From contig JAHXQP010000017.1 in NCBI GenBank assembly GCA_019391515.1, positions 110,302 through 174,301 on the forward strand: a DNA stretch of 64,000 nucleotides. The letters are read 5' to 3'. Made by a program: the position numbers and the translations under genes. The stretch's first letter is position 1, and each line of letters begins with the position of its first letter. The notes under the pieces are model-generated. The model ran no database searches. It was given only the letters and a program-made list of their open reading frames with translations, and was not told the origin of the DNA. Below are positions 8,546 to 17,790 of the stretch, one piece after another. Source of the stretch: Clostridiaceae bacterium. GTDB taxonomy: Bacteria; Bacillota; Clostridia; Tissierellales; Sporanaerobacteraceae.

Positions 8546-9301
8546 ATGTATGAAAATCTAAAAATAGAAAATATGACCTGGCAAGAATTTGAAAAGAAAA
8601 AGGATAATGTAATTATATTACCTATAGGGGCTACTGAACAACATGGTCCCCATTTGCCCCTTTGTGTAGATACTATATTAGCTCAAGAGTTTGCCTATCG
8701 TATAGGGGAAAAAATAGATGGAGTAGTCGCACCAGCCCTATCCTATGGTTATAAATCAAAACCTCTAAGCGGTGGAGGACCATTATTCCCTGGAACTATT
8801 GATTTAAATGGCATCACACTACAGTCTTTAGTAATGGATATAATTGATGAATTTGTATGTGATGGCTTCACTAAAATACTCATTCTAAGTGCCCATTTTG
8901 AAAATGAAGCATTTATAATTGAGGCTATGGATTTATGTTCAAGAAAATACGGTGATAAAGTAAAAATTCTACTTACTAATTGGTGGGATCCAATGTCACC
9001 TGATATAATTGATAAGGTTTTTGATAAAGTTCCCTTTCCTGGGTGGGCTTTGGAACATGCAGCTGTTACAGAAACTTCATTGATGATGTATTTTTCACCA
9101 AAGTTAGTTAAAGAGGATAAAATCATCAATACAGATAATGTCAGTCCAGCAACTTATTTTAGATATCCGATAGAAAAGGATATAGTTCCTCCAACCGGTG
9201 TACTTGCATCAGCTAAATCATCCTCAGCTGAAAAAGGTAAAATAATCGTAGACAATGTTGTACCAAACATCGTTAAAATAGTTAAAAGAGCCTTTGGTTA
9301 A
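8546..9301 (+). CDS. Creatininase-family amidohydrolase
   Basis: 251 aa. Metal-binding residues of the family are in place: E31, H33 and D42 in GATEQHGPHLPLCVD, and H117 and E119 in LILSAHFENE, with the same spacing as E34/H36/D45/H120/E122 of the Pseudomonas enzyme. The AHFENEAF stretch and following Trp-rich TNWWDP resemble true creatinine amidohydrolases more than the MftE or ArfB branches. Family members open cyclic amides such as creatinine. The RBS AGAAGGAGA is ideal. The gene stands alone between two hairpins and a terminator, so the substrate is not given by context. Confidence 0.85.
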   Translation: MYENLKIENMTWQEFEKKKDNVIILPIGATEQHGPHLPLCVDTILAQEFAYRIGEKIDGVVAPALSYGYKSKPLSGGGPLFPGTIDLNGITLQSLVMDIIDEFVCDGFTKILILSAHFENEAFIIEAMDLCSRKYGDKVKILLTNWWDPMSPDIIDKVFDKVPFPGWALEHAAVTETSLMMYFSPKLVKEDKIINTDNVSPATYFRYPIEKDIVPPTGVLASAKSSSAEKGKIIVDNVVPNIVKIVKRAFG

Positions 9302-9315
9302 GCATATACACTTAT

Positions 9316-9345
9316 AAAGGGGATAGCAAAGCTATCCCCTTTATA
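9316..9345 (+). terminator. Terminator of creatininase gene
   Basis: AAAGGGGATAGC (9316-9327) pairs perfectly with 9331-9342 around AAA, followed by ATATTCTT. The stem is nearly the same as the terminator at 222-248. Confidence 0.85.
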
Positions 9346-9390
9346 TTCTTATTCAGTTTCACTTACATATTTATTATTAACTTATATCTT

Positions 9391-9960
9391 CTATCCTAAT
9401 AATGTTTTACTTCCTTCTAATTTTCTAAGCTCTGAAATTTCTTCAGTCACTTCTAAAACACCTAAATATTTATTATCTTTATTTCTTAATGCATAATATC
9501 TAATCAATATAAATACACCTGGTTTATTTATATAAAATATTTCAGTATCTTTTCTACCATTTCTAAAGTCATCCACTATTTGCTCAACAACATCAAGACT
9601 TTTTCTTGGATGGCAATCTCCCACGTCTCTTCCTATAATAGTCTTAGTTCTTGGAAAAACTCTATTTTTATTTTCCGAAAAATATCTTACTTTATTGTTC
9701 GCATCTACAAAAGTTATATCAACTGGTAATGTATTAAGTAAAGTTTCTAATTCTTCTATATTAAAAAATCCACTTGGTAGATTTATTTCTCCTGTTTTGA
9801 TTTCTTCAACTATATCTATTCTCGATTGTCCTTTAAGTAATTATCTTCATCAGAATGGAAGAAAACCGAAATAAGAGAAGCCTTATCTTCATTTGAAAAC
9901 TCGATACCTTTATTTCTCCCAATCTTCCTTCACCTTATTAACATGAATAAATACATCTGT
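9391..9960 (-). pseudogene. Decayed DUF438-PAS protein, C-terminal remnant
   Basis: A frame open from about 9843 to 9391 encodes a PAS-like domain (FVDANNKVRYF, GRDVGDCHP, LEVTEEISELRKLEG) that matches the C-terminal part of the intact gene at 35663-36847. Upstream, to about 9960, matching residues (GIEFSNEDKASLISVFF) appear in another frame, and the DUF438 and hemerythrin parts are gone. A GTG inside could start a 77-aa fragment, but there is no proper RBS. This is a relic of a paralogue. Confidence 0.75.
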
Positions 9961-9989
9961 TATTTGTCGCAAGTCTATTATATAATATT

Positions 9990-11675
9990 TTATCTATATG
10001 ACAACTCCCTAACACATAGTTTTTCTTTTAGTATGCGATTATTCTCTATCTTAAGTTTATAATTGCAGTAGTCTAATACCTTATCCCTATGTGATACAAA
10101 TATCACAGTACTTTCATTAAACTTTCGAAAGATATTTTGTAATATAATTTCCTCTGATTTTGTATCTAAAGCTGATGTTGGTTCATCTAAGATTATTATT
10201 GGTATATCCTTTCTTAAAAATAATCTTGCTAAAGATATCTTTTGACACTGACCTGCTGATAACTTAACTCCATAATTACCTACAATTGTATTTATACCAT
10301 CAGCCATCTGTTCAATATCCTTATCTAAATTTGCAAAAGTTATAGCTTTCATGATACTTGCATTGTCAATATTCTTATTATTTATAACTATATTTTCTAT
10401 AATAGTTCCATTAAATATAAACGGTACCTGTCCAATATATAATACATTATTAAAAAATGAATCAGAATCAAAAGAATTTATATCAACATCATCTATTGTA
10501 ATATGACCATTATAAAATGGTTCTAATCTAGTCAATATATTTAATAAAGTAGATTTTCCAGTTCCATTGTCTCCAACCAATACAACTTTTTCTCCCTCAT
10601 TTATTTTTAAATCAATATTCTTTAATAAATGCCTTTCATTATAGCTAAAATTTAAATCTTTTATAGTAATATCAAAATTATTAAGAGAATTAAAATTATA
10701 ATTGCCACTTTTCAATTCATAGTTACTTGTTTCTAATATCTCAAGAACCCTTTCAATTGATGCTTCAGTTTTCTTCATTTCAATATAATTATTTATACAT
10801 GAAACGATTGGCGTAAATAACTTCTGTACATATAATGACAATGTAAATAAAGAACCAATTGTTAATTCATTTTTCAGAACCATAATTCCGCCTATAAAAA
10901 GAACAAGTATTAGATTTATTGCTTCAAAAAAGCCATCTATAACAAATAAATACTCTCTATATCCAACACCCTTTTTTTCTATCATACTTAAATCTTTAAA
11001 ATTATCTTGGTATTTTTCAATAAAATAACTCTTTTTGTTCAATAAATTAATAGGCACTATTTTCTCTAATATTCTCTGAGTTAAATCTAAAAAAGATCCT
11101 CTTTCTCTATTATAAATATAAGCCATTTGTTTAATAAAAGAGGAATATTTTTTCTGTATTAAGAGATAAATAGTAGATACAAATAATGATATCAAGGCAA
11201 TTTTCCAATTTAACAAAACAACAATCACACATAATCCTATAAATGTTAAAATATTGGCAATAAAATCATTAATAATATTAACAAATAATCTTTGTATAGA
11301 AGCAACATCTTGATCTAATATTGATACTATGTCTCCTATTTTGATATTCTTAAAAAATTGAAGATTATTATTAAATACTTTATTTAAAATATGTTTTTTT
11401 AAATCTAAGCCTATCTTTTGACCTAATGTTAAATAGTATAATGATTTCATATATCTTGTAAATATCATTACACATAAAACGATAGTCATAAGTAATGTGT
11501 TCTGTAACAAACTCTTGTAATCATTATTGATAATTGAGTTATCAATAATGATCTTAAGAAAGTATGGATAAATAATACTACTTATTAAATATATGGACAA
11601 CAATAAGAAACCTTTTATTTGACTTCTTCTATATTTGTAGAAATAATTCTCATATAACAACCTATATTTAGCCAC
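9990..11675 (-). CDS. ABC exporter (fused TMD-NBD), RiPP island distal gene
   Basis: 561 aa. Residues 1-310 form a six-helix ABC exporter membrane domain. The ATPase domain (about 335-561) shows Walker A GDNGTGKST, a variant signature LSAGQCQK, Walker B IIILDEPTSALD and the H-loop FVSHRD. There is no N-terminal C39 peptidase domain, so this half-transporter would move a peptide that is cut by another protease. It is the last gene of the lanA-led transcription unit, behind the ATPase/permease pair, with RBS AAAGGAGG. Export of the lanthipeptide is the likely role; the substrate is inferred. Confidence 0.85.
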   Translation of the reverse strand: MAKYRLLYENYFYKYRRSQIKGFLLLSIYLISSIIYPYFLKIIIDNSIINNDYKSLLQNTLLMTIVLCVMIFTRYMKSLYYLTLGQKIGLDLKKHILNKVFNNNLQFFKNIKIGDIVSILDQDVASIQRLFVNIINDFIANILTFIGLCVIVVLLNWKIALISLFVSTIYLLIQKKYSSFIKQMAYIYNRERGSFLDLTQRILEKIVPINLLNKKSYFIEKYQDNFKDLSMIEKKGVGYREYLFVIDGFFEAINLILVLFIGGIMVLKNELTIGSLFTLSLYVQKLFTPIVSCINNYIEMKKTEASIERVLEILETSNYELKSGNYNFNSLNNFDITIKDLNFSYNERHLLKNIDLKINEGEKVVLVGDNGTGKSTLLNILTRLEPFYNGHITIDDVDINSFDSDSFFNNVLYIGQVPFIFNGTIIENIVINNKNIDNASIMKAITFANLDKDIEQMADGINTIVGNYGVKLSAGQCQKISLARLFLRKDIPIIILDEPTSALDTKSEEIILQNIFRKFNESTVIFVSHRDKVLDYCNYKLKIENNRILKEKLCVRELSYR

Positions 11676-11754
11676 ATAACATCCTCCTTTTTTATTAATT
11701 ATAGCTTGTCATGTTAATACAAATAATGGGTATTTATATTTCTATAATTTAATA

Positions 11755-13842
11755 CTATTCACTTATTTTATAATCTATAATGTCCTGGCTATATAATTTC
11801 ATTGTTATAAAAAGATAAATAATATATATACATATAGAAATTATCCCTACTCCTTTTATAGTATACCAATAATTATCCCATCCAACATATGCATTTATCT
11901 CATTATTAAACGCCATAATCATTATCTTTATCGTAAGTAGCCAACCAAATATTGAAATAATACTTGGTATCAAAAAAAATGTTAAAACTTGATAATTCAC
12001 AGTCTTTTTTATTAAATCTATATCGGTTCCAATTTTATATAGTATCTTGCATCTCAATTTATTTTCTTCAAAATCTGTTAGTTGTTGCAAAGATATTATA
12101 GTTAAAGCTATAATCAATAAGATGACACCTAAATATAAGAATATCATTCTTAACAGCAATGAAAAAATCATAGCTACATTATCTTGCTTAGTTTTCATAC
12201 GTATTGAAATTACATCTGTAACTTCTTCATTCTCACCTACAACGTTACAATGGTATTTATCATAAATTAAAGCAAATTCTCTTTTATTGAATTTAGCAAT
12301 ATAATCTTCTATTTCTTCAGCCATCTTATAGCTCAATGAACTATAAGTATCTATGTAAAAACCAACTTTTCCAATATCTAATTCTTCACAAGCAGAATCA
12401 GGTAAAATAATTAATACATCAGTATACTTATTGTAAATAGATTCGCCTAATTCCTTTTTATAATATTTATTTGAATGAGGATATTTCTTTCCAGAAACAT
12501 TAATATTTGCTTTATCTTTAATCTCCGCTTCTATCTCTGCATCTTTACATGTTAAATTCCATTGAGTAGTATATTCATTATCATTAATTCTAATAGGACT
12601 TTCTCTAATTAAACTAAGGAGCTTGTTATAATCACTTAGTTTTATTGCCAAAGCAGGAAAGTCGTCCACCTTTCTTTTAAAAAAATCATTAGAATTTATA
12701 AAATAATATTCTATTCTGCAACTATCTTTTATTCTAATTTTATTTTTCTCAAGGTAGTTAGTTACTTTATCAAAATCTACAGTAACTAACTTATTCATAT
12801 CTTTTTTCTCATTGATTAATGAATATATAGTATTAAGTTGGATATCAAATACAGCTTTATGATCATTAAATCCATCTATCCAATCTGATAATATAGGTCC
12901 AAGACTAAAACTCATCATAGATGCCATTAAAGTCAGTGTAATAGTTGCCATTAACTTACTATTCGTGTTTATTTTAGAAAAAACATTACCTAATATAAGC
13001 ACTCTTAAGTTTTTATATTTAAAATAGTCAAACTTTTGCCTTAACTTAGACAAAAAAAATCCAAATGAATAAAAAAATAAATATGTTCCAGCTATTACAG
13101 AAAATATTGATGTTAATATATACCTGTTTTTCACAGATATATCAATATAAACGAGATCCTCGATTTTCCTATATTTTATTATCATTATATAAGCACAAAT
13201 ATAACACGATATCCCCACTATTAATGTTAATATATACACATAATCCTTTTTGTGTTTTCTATCTTCAGATTCATTCTTTAGACTCATTAATTCTCTTATG
13301 CTTTTTTTGGATATAATTTGTACATTTCTAAATGCAATAAATATAAATATTAAAATATAAAATATTATTGTTCTAATAGCTGCTATCCACGAAATAGTTA
13401 TCATAGAAGAATGTTTTACATTTATACTATTCAATATAATATTTACCAGAAACGTAGAAAAGAAAATACCTATTATTATTCCCAATGCTACAGATACTAT
13501 ACTTATTAATAAAAGTTGAATAGTAAACATTATAGCAATTTTCTTTGATTCAATTCCTAATAATGTATATATTGCAAGCTCGGAACTCCTAGTCTTTATA
13601 ATAAATCTATTTACATAAATAATTAGAATTACCAAAAAGAGTGAAATAATAACTGTTACATAATTCAGATAAGTATATAGATTAGAAAACTCAAACTTTT
13701 CAGGTGCCAAATTTGAAAGTTGAGTAGTTGATAAAGATGTAAATCCGTAAAACAACATAGCTCCGATAATTATTGTTACTATATATACTAAATATTTTCC
13801 GATATATTTTCTTGTATTTCTGGATATTAATTTACCATACAT
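11755..13842 (-). CDS. FtsX-like ABC permease (BceB type)
   Basis: 695 aa from the ATG at 13842, which sits 1 bp after the ATPase stop and 9 bp after AGGTGG; the GTG further up gives a worse start. About ten membrane segments surround a large extracellular domain (roughly residues 330-540), the layout of BceB/VraG permeases that sense and expel peptide antibiotics. The N-terminal half has RSSELAIYTLLGIESKKI, typical for this family. Together with the ATPase gene at 13844-14590 it likely gives self-immunity to the peptide made by this island. Confidence 0.85.
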   Translation of the reverse strand: MYGKLISRNTRKYIGKYLVYIVTIIIGAMLFYGFTSLSTTQLSNLAPEKFEFSNLYTYLNYVTVIISLFLVILIIYVNRFIIKTRSSELAIYTLLGIESKKIAIMFTIQLLLISIVSVALGIIIGIFFSTFLVNIILNSINVKHSSMITISWIAAIRTIIFYILIFIFIAFRNVQIISKKSIRELMSLKNESEDRKHKKDYVYILTLIVGISCYICAYIMIIKYRKIEDLVYIDISVKNRYILTSIFSVIAGTYLFFYSFGFFLSKLRQKFDYFKYKNLRVLILGNVFSKINTNSKLMATITLTLMASMMSFSLGPILSDWIDGFNDHKAVFDIQLNTIYSLINEKKDMNKLVTVDFDKVTNYLEKNKIRIKDSCRIEYYFINSNDFFKRKVDDFPALAIKLSDYNKLLSLIRESPIRINDNEYTTQWNLTCKDAEIEAEIKDKANINVSGKKYPHSNKYYKKELGESIYNKYTDVLIILPDSACEELDIGKVGFYIDTYSSLSYKMAEEIEDYIAKFNKREFALIYDKYHCNVVGENEEVTDVISIRMKTKQDNVAMIFSLLLRMIFLYLGVILLIIALTIISLQQLTDFEENKLRCKILYKIGTDIDLIKKTVNYQVLTFFLIPSIISIFGWLLTIKIMIMAFNNEINAYVGWDNYWYTIKGVGIISICIYIIYLFITMKLYSQDIIDYKISE

Positions 13843-13843
13843 A

Positions 13844-14590
13844 TCAACATTCACCACCTAAAAACTTCATTGTTTTCATAATATTATTAAGAAACTTAGA
13901 ACTATTGGTATTATTGATAATTTCATCAAAAAGTTTTCCATCTTTCAAAAACATAACACGTTTTGCATAACTAGCGCAAAATGGATCATGTGTTACCATT
14001 AAAATGGTTGTATTATCTTCATTGTTTATCTTTTGTAAGGTATCCATAAAAACACTTGCCATATTTGAATCTAAAGAACCCGTTGGTTCATCAGCCAATA
14101 TGATACTAGGAAGAGTTATCATTGCTCTTGCACATGCAACCCTTTGACGCTGTCCACCACTGATTTCTGTTGGATACTTGTCTAGTATGTCAAGTATGTC
14201 AAGTTTTTGGCATAGTTTATTTATTCTTTCGTTAATTATTAATGGATTCTCCCTATTGATAGTTAATGCAACGGCAATATTTTCTCTCACTGTGAGTATC
14301 TCCAAAAGGTTGAACTCCTGGAAGATAAATCCTAAGTTTTTTCGTCTAAATTCCGCAAGTTTTTTTTGAGACATTCCACAAATATTTGTTCTAGCTATTT
14401 TTATTATTCCCTCATCAATTCTATCAATTGTTGCAATCACATTTAATAATGTCGTTTTCCCAGAACCAGATGGCCCCATTATAGCTACAAACTCTCCTTC
14501 TTTAACAGTAAACGATATATTATTCAGTGCCCGAGTTTTTACTTTCCCGCTATTATATATTTTAGTGACACCTTCAACAGATAAAACCAT
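13844..14590 (-). CDS. ABC transporter ATPase (BceA type)
   Basis: 248 aa from the ATG at 14590 (RBS GGGAGGTGA 4 bp before); a longer frame to 14626 runs into a hairpin and has no RBS. Walker A GPSGSGKTT, Q-loop FQEFNLL, signature ISGGQRQRVACARA, Walker B ILADEPTGSLD and H-loop MVTHD are all intact. It pairs with the BceB-like permease next to it. BceAB pairs detach peptide antibiotics from lipid II cycle targets, so immunity or sensing within the island is the expected job. Confidence 0.9.
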   Translation of the reverse strand: MVLSVEGVTKIYNSGKVKTRALNNISFTVKEGEFVAIMGPSGSGKTTLLNVIATIDRIDEGIIKIARTNICGMSQKKLAEFRRKNLGFIFQEFNLLEILTVRENIAVALTINRENPLIINERINKLCQKLDILDILDKYPTEISGGQRQRVACARAMITLPSIILADEPTGSLDSNMASVFMDTLQKINNEDNTTILMVTHDPFCASYAKRVMFLKDGKLFDEIINNTNSSKFLNNIMKTMKFLGGEC

Positions 14591-14620
14591 ATTATCACCT
14601 CCCATATTTAACAATTTGAT

Positions 14621-14663
14621 AAACAACTAAGGAGCATAAGTTGTTTATGCCCCTTAGTTGTTT
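14621..14663 (-). repeat. Intercistronic 19-bp hairpin before the ATPase gene
   Basis: Positions 14621-14639 pair with 14645-14663 (core ACAACTAAGG...CCTTAGTTGT) with one mismatch that becomes G-U on the minus strand. The stem covers the stop codon of the radical SAM relic. No T-run follows on the minus strand, so it may protect or partly end the lanA transcript rather than fully terminate it. Confidence 0.7.
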
Positions 14664-15247
14664 AATATGCTACTACTTAGCCAGTCCATTGCTTGTCCAT
14701 TACACCGAAGGCAATTTTTAGTGTCTTTTTCATCACAGAAAACACACCATCCTTTGCTACACACTGGACCATTCAGCTTATTTATGAATTTAAATATGAT
14801 ATGCACACATCCTCGTATAAAATATATTTAGGTTTTATGGATACTTATAAACATCGATACCAACTTTTAATATCTATAAAAATAGGTCAATATTCTTATT
14901 AAATACTCTTTGAATCTCCTAATTCGTTCGAAAGAATAGAATCTCTGTATCTATGCCAATAGCTTAAACAATACTTTAGGTTTCTTATAAACATCATCCC
15001 CTTGATAAATCATTTTGGCCCTTATCATTAGTTTATTAGAGATAAGCTTCTGCAAACAACTTTAAAAGGTAAATATTTTTTAATTCCTATAACTATAATG
15101 TAAGGGAAAACTTTTCTTCTATGGAATAATCTCTTCCTACTTTCATAATATTAAAGTCTAACAATGGTTCTCCACCGTAATAAGCAATACTAAAGATATT
15201 GTCGTATTTATTTGAAATTAAAGTTTGTATTGTATTAATTAGCAACA
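14654..15247 (-). pseudogene. Decayed radical SAM/SPASM maturase
   Basis: The frame starting at 15247 (ATG overlapping the lanA stop) encodes FSIAYYGGEPLLDFN, the hallmark GGEP region of radical SAM enzymes, and then breaks at a TAG near 15085. After scattered fragments (for example GDDVYKKPKVLFKLLA), the DNA at about 14654-14830 encodes a Cys-rich end with CSKGWCVFC and NCLRC, like the C-terminal cluster-binding part of SPASM-type maturases, ending at TAA 14656-14654. Several stops and frameshifts separate the parts and the CxxxCxxC motif is lost. The gene was once coupled to lanA. Confidence 0.65.
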
Positions 15248-15406
15248 TGTCAAAAAACTTGTAGGACAGGCACTTGATATCGATTTTATAAAATTATCCT
15301 CTTCAGAAATTAAATCGGAGATTTGTTGTTCCGTTATATCCATAGTTAAGTTTTTAGAAATCACTTCGTTTGCAGCTCTATCAATTCTTTTTAATGACAT
15401 TTTCAT
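15239..15406 (-). CDS. lanA: Class II lanthipeptide precursor (55 aa)
   Basis: ATG at 15406, after a purine-rich AGGGGGAAGAG, to TAA at 15241-15239. The first 40 residues are a charged, helical leader (KRIDRAANEVISK, ITEQQISDLISEEDNF). The C-terminus holds six Ser/Thr (S42, S44, S45, T49, S50, T53) and three Cys (C47, C54, C55), ending SSACPTSFLTCC, as expected for a substrate of LanM; the FLTCC end recalls lacticin 481-like peptides (FTCC). There is no double-Gly cleavage site, in line with exporters lacking a C39 domain. A promoter with the shared 17-bp element lies 33-74 bp upstream. Confidence 0.85.
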   Translation of the reverse strand: MKMSLKRIDRAANEVISKNLTMDITEQQISDLISEEDNFIKSISSACPTSFLTCC

Positions 15407-15438
15407 ATTTTCTCTTCCCCCTTTTTTTGTATACTTAA

Positions 15439-15480
15439 ACTATATTTTAAAATATATTTAATGTCAGCTAACTTTTGTAC
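15439..15480 (-). promoter_or_regulatory. Promoter PlanA with shared regulatory element
   Basis: On the minus strand GTACAAAAGTTAGCTGA (15480-15464) is followed after exactly 19 bp by TATAGT (15444-15439). Transcription would start near 15432, 26 nt before the lanA ATG. The same element and spacing occur before yiiX (22458-22499) and the 54-aa precursor (32790-32831). The element covers the -35 region, as for an activator site. Confidence 0.8.
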
Positions 15481-15504
15481 AAATTATCCAAATTGTTCAA
15501 AATA

Positions 15505-15536
15505 TAAAAACATGGAATTAAATAAGTAATTCCATG
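15505..15536 (-). terminator. Terminator after the response-regulator gene
   Basis: CATGGAATTA (15511-15520) pairs perfectly with TAATTCCATG (15527-15536), followed on the minus strand by TTTTTATATTTTG. It separates the yiiX-lanM-kinase-regulator unit from the lanA promoter directly behind it. Confidence 0.85.
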
Positions 15537-15548
15537 TCCCAAAATATA

Positions 15549-16160
15549 TTAAAAAAAACTTGGCTTTATATAACCTAACTCTAATGCTTTGTTTACCATT
15601 TCTTGATAATTCCTCACATCTAATTTTTCATAAATTCGATTTAATGTTACAGCTAGTGAACTTACTGATATATGACATTCCTTAGCAACCTCTTTCCTTG
15701 AAAGCCCCGAACTATATAAGATTAGTATTTCTTTTTCTCGTTCTGTCAATTCATCCATATAAGTAGTTTCTTTCCTAAATACGTTTTCTCCATTATATAC
15801 TTTTTTAAGTTTCTTTATTAAAATTTCTGTATATTCATCTTTGCATATAAAACCTTTAGCTCCAATCTTTTGTGCTTCTATTTCATATCCTGGCATATCA
15901 AATCCTGTTAACATAACTATCTTTAAGGTGTTATCTTTTTCTAAAAGTTCTTTTGTAATCGTAAGTCCATCCTTGTTTCCAGTAATTTTTTTAATATTTA
16001 TATCCATTAAAATAATATCATATTCATTATTTAGTATTTTATACTCTACTTTATTAATATCATCTAATATATCTACTTTTTCAATGCTTTCATCTTTCTC
16101 TAAAGTAACTTTTAGGCTCTCACTAAACATTCCATGATCATCTATTAATAAAATTTTCAT
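15549..16160 (-). CDS. LuxR/NarL-family response regulator of the RiPP island
   Basis: 203 aa. The receiver domain (1-120) has the acidic pair DD (7-8), the phospho-acceptor in ILMDINI (about D54), MLTG and the Lys in FICKDE. The C-terminal LuxR-type HTH starts at LTEREKEILILYSSGLSRKEVA. The start overlaps the kinase gene by 23 bp, so both proteins are made together. It is the only intact DNA-binding response regulator inside the island and is the best candidate to bind the shared element found at three island promoters; that link is inference. Confidence 0.9.
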   Translation of the reverse strand: MKILLIDDHGMFSESLKVTLEKDESIEKVDILDDINKVEYKILNNEYDIILMDINIKKITGNKDGLTITKELLEKDNTLKIVMLTGFDMPGYEIEAQKIGAKGFICKDEYTEILIKKLKKVYNGENVFRKETTYMDELTEREKEILILYSSGLSRKEVAKECHISVSSLAVTLNRIYEKLDVRNYQEMVNKALELGYIKPSFF

Positions 16161-17790
16161 ACGTCATTTCTCCCTTAATTGGTATTTTAATTGTTATATT
16201 AACTATAGATTCATCAATCTTATCTTCACTAACTAAAATATCTGAGTCTATTGATGAATTTATATCTAATGTCCCATTAAATCTGTCTATTTCTCTTTCT
16301 ATAATTTTAAGCCCTCTGTTATCAGTATTCATAATGAATCCATTTTCAAGATAATCTCCATAGTTTATCACACTTAAATTAATCACATTATTATCTACCT
16401 CTAATTCTACAACAGAATATTCTCCTTTAGAATGTTTGAAAATATTAGTAACTAGCTCATGAATCATTCTATAGACCACTAAGTCATATGGTGAACTCAA
16501 GAACAGTTTATCATCACAAACAAAATCTACCAATATATTATCAATACCAAATCTATTTTTTAAAGATTTAATGAGATTATAATAATTCTCCGCTAAACTT
16601 ATATCATAATTTATATGAGGTTTATATAAGCTTATTTGCCCTCTTGTTGTATTTATCATCTTATTAGCAACTTTAAATATATTGTCATTTACAGATATTT
16701 TATAAGAATCAAGAAGTTCCTTCTTTATATATATAACATCCTGCAATATCTCATCATGTAAAAAGTCTGCAACTTGCTCTTTGTGTAACTCTTCCTTTTT
16801 AAAATCTGAAATATTCTTTTCTATTATATTTTTAAATAAATTAGAAACTTCTAATCTATTTTTCATACCATTACTTTTATTGATAACTAGCTTTATATAA
16901 TGATCTAACAATTGAGATTGTTTTAGTATAACAAAAAAACTAAAAATCGAAAAAATACTCAACTCTAAATTTTCTTTACCGCAATATATATAGCCCATAA
17001 TAAAAATACAACCAAATAAGATCTGCCAATTCATCTTATATTTTTTGCTTTTTATCAATTCCCAAAAACCTAAAGCTGATAAAATTAAATAGCTAAGAAA
17101 AAGCTCTATTAAATTTAAATAAATATAGAAATCATAGTTATTCATTCCATTTTGTGATTCTGCTGCAAGAAATCCTAATGAAATAAATATAATATTTACT
17201 AAAGTTATTATTAAAAACATAGGAAATAAATGATTACCATAGCTCTTAATTCTTTTATAGTTATATATTAAAAATATAAGGGGATATATGGTGACAATTA
17301 GAAATGTTATTTGATAAATTAACATATACACATCTCTTTTAAATAACCCCAATACTATTCCTATAGTCCATAAAACAATTACTATATACTTATAAAACAA
17401 CCTTTTAGCTATATTTTGTGTTAAAATCTTCAAAGTTATATCCAGCATTATAAATAATACAATAATCTGAATATAATTATAACGAATTTGACTGCTTTTT
17501 AAATAACCTAAATCTGTTATTAAAAAAAAACTCAATATGATTGTTGATATACAATAATAATACATCATCTTTTTGTTTCTAGTATTCAGTAATAAAACTA
17601 GATAAACAATAAAACTATAAATTAAAGCCAAATAGATTGATAAATATTCTATAATATTATGCTCATACTTATTCAGTGCTTTAAATGCTAAAAAGTGTAA
17701 CAACATCTGTACAAAAATATAGATTATAAGAACAGTTTTTCTATTAATATATGTATTTAGAATTTTTATTGATGTGTTTTTATTATTCAT
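16138..17790 (-). CDS. Membrane sensor histidine kinase (NarX/LytS-like output)
   Basis: 550 aa. The N-terminal half has about eight hydrophobic helices and no clear extracellular sensor domain, so it may sense a peptide or lipid within the membrane. A HisKA_3-like motif FLHDEILQDV (about residue 345) carries the phosphorylated His, and the ATPase domain has HELVTNIFKHS (N box) and NRGLKIIERE (G box). The ATG follows the LanM stop directly and its RBS (GGAGG) lies in the LanM coding end. It pairs with the LuxR-type regulator downstream; quorum-like control of RiPP production is likely. Confidence 0.85.
   Translation of the reverse strand: MNNKNTSIKILNTYINRKTVLIIYIFVQMLLHFLAFKALNKYEHNIIEYLSIYLALIYSFIVYLVLLLNTRNKKMMYYYCISTIILSFFLITDLGYLKSSQIRYNYIQIIVLFIMLDITLKILTQNIAKRLFYKYIVIVLWTIGIVLGLFKRDVYMLIYQITFLIVTIYPLIFLIYNYKRIKSYGNHLFPMFLIITLVNIIFISLGFLAAESQNGMNNYDFYIYLNLIELFLSYLILSALGFWELIKSKKYKMNWQILFGCIFIMGYIYCGKENLELSIFSIFSFFVILKQSQLLDHYIKLVINKSNGMKNRLEVSNLFKNIIEKNISDFKKEELHKEQVADFLHDEILQDVIYIKKELLDSYKISVNDNIFKVANKMINTTRGQISLYKPHINYDISLAENYYNLIKSLKNRFGIDNILVDFVCDDKLFLSSPYDLVVYRMIHELVTNIFKHSKGEYSVVELEVDNNVINLSVINYGDYLENGFIMNTDNRGLKIIEREIDRFNGTLDINSSIDSDILVSEDKIDESIVNITIKIPIKGEMTYENFINR

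Noticed and set aside
14654..14830. Cys-rich frame (CSKGWCVFC...NCLRC) looked at first like a RiPP precursor
   Set aside because: It has no credible start or leader, an in-frame stop lies just upstream, and a GGEP region is found 350 bp upstream on the same strand; it reads better as the end of a decayed SPASM-type maturase.
14693..14902. 69-codon plus-strand frame
   Set aside because: It is antisense to the radical SAM relic, has no RBS and no family features.
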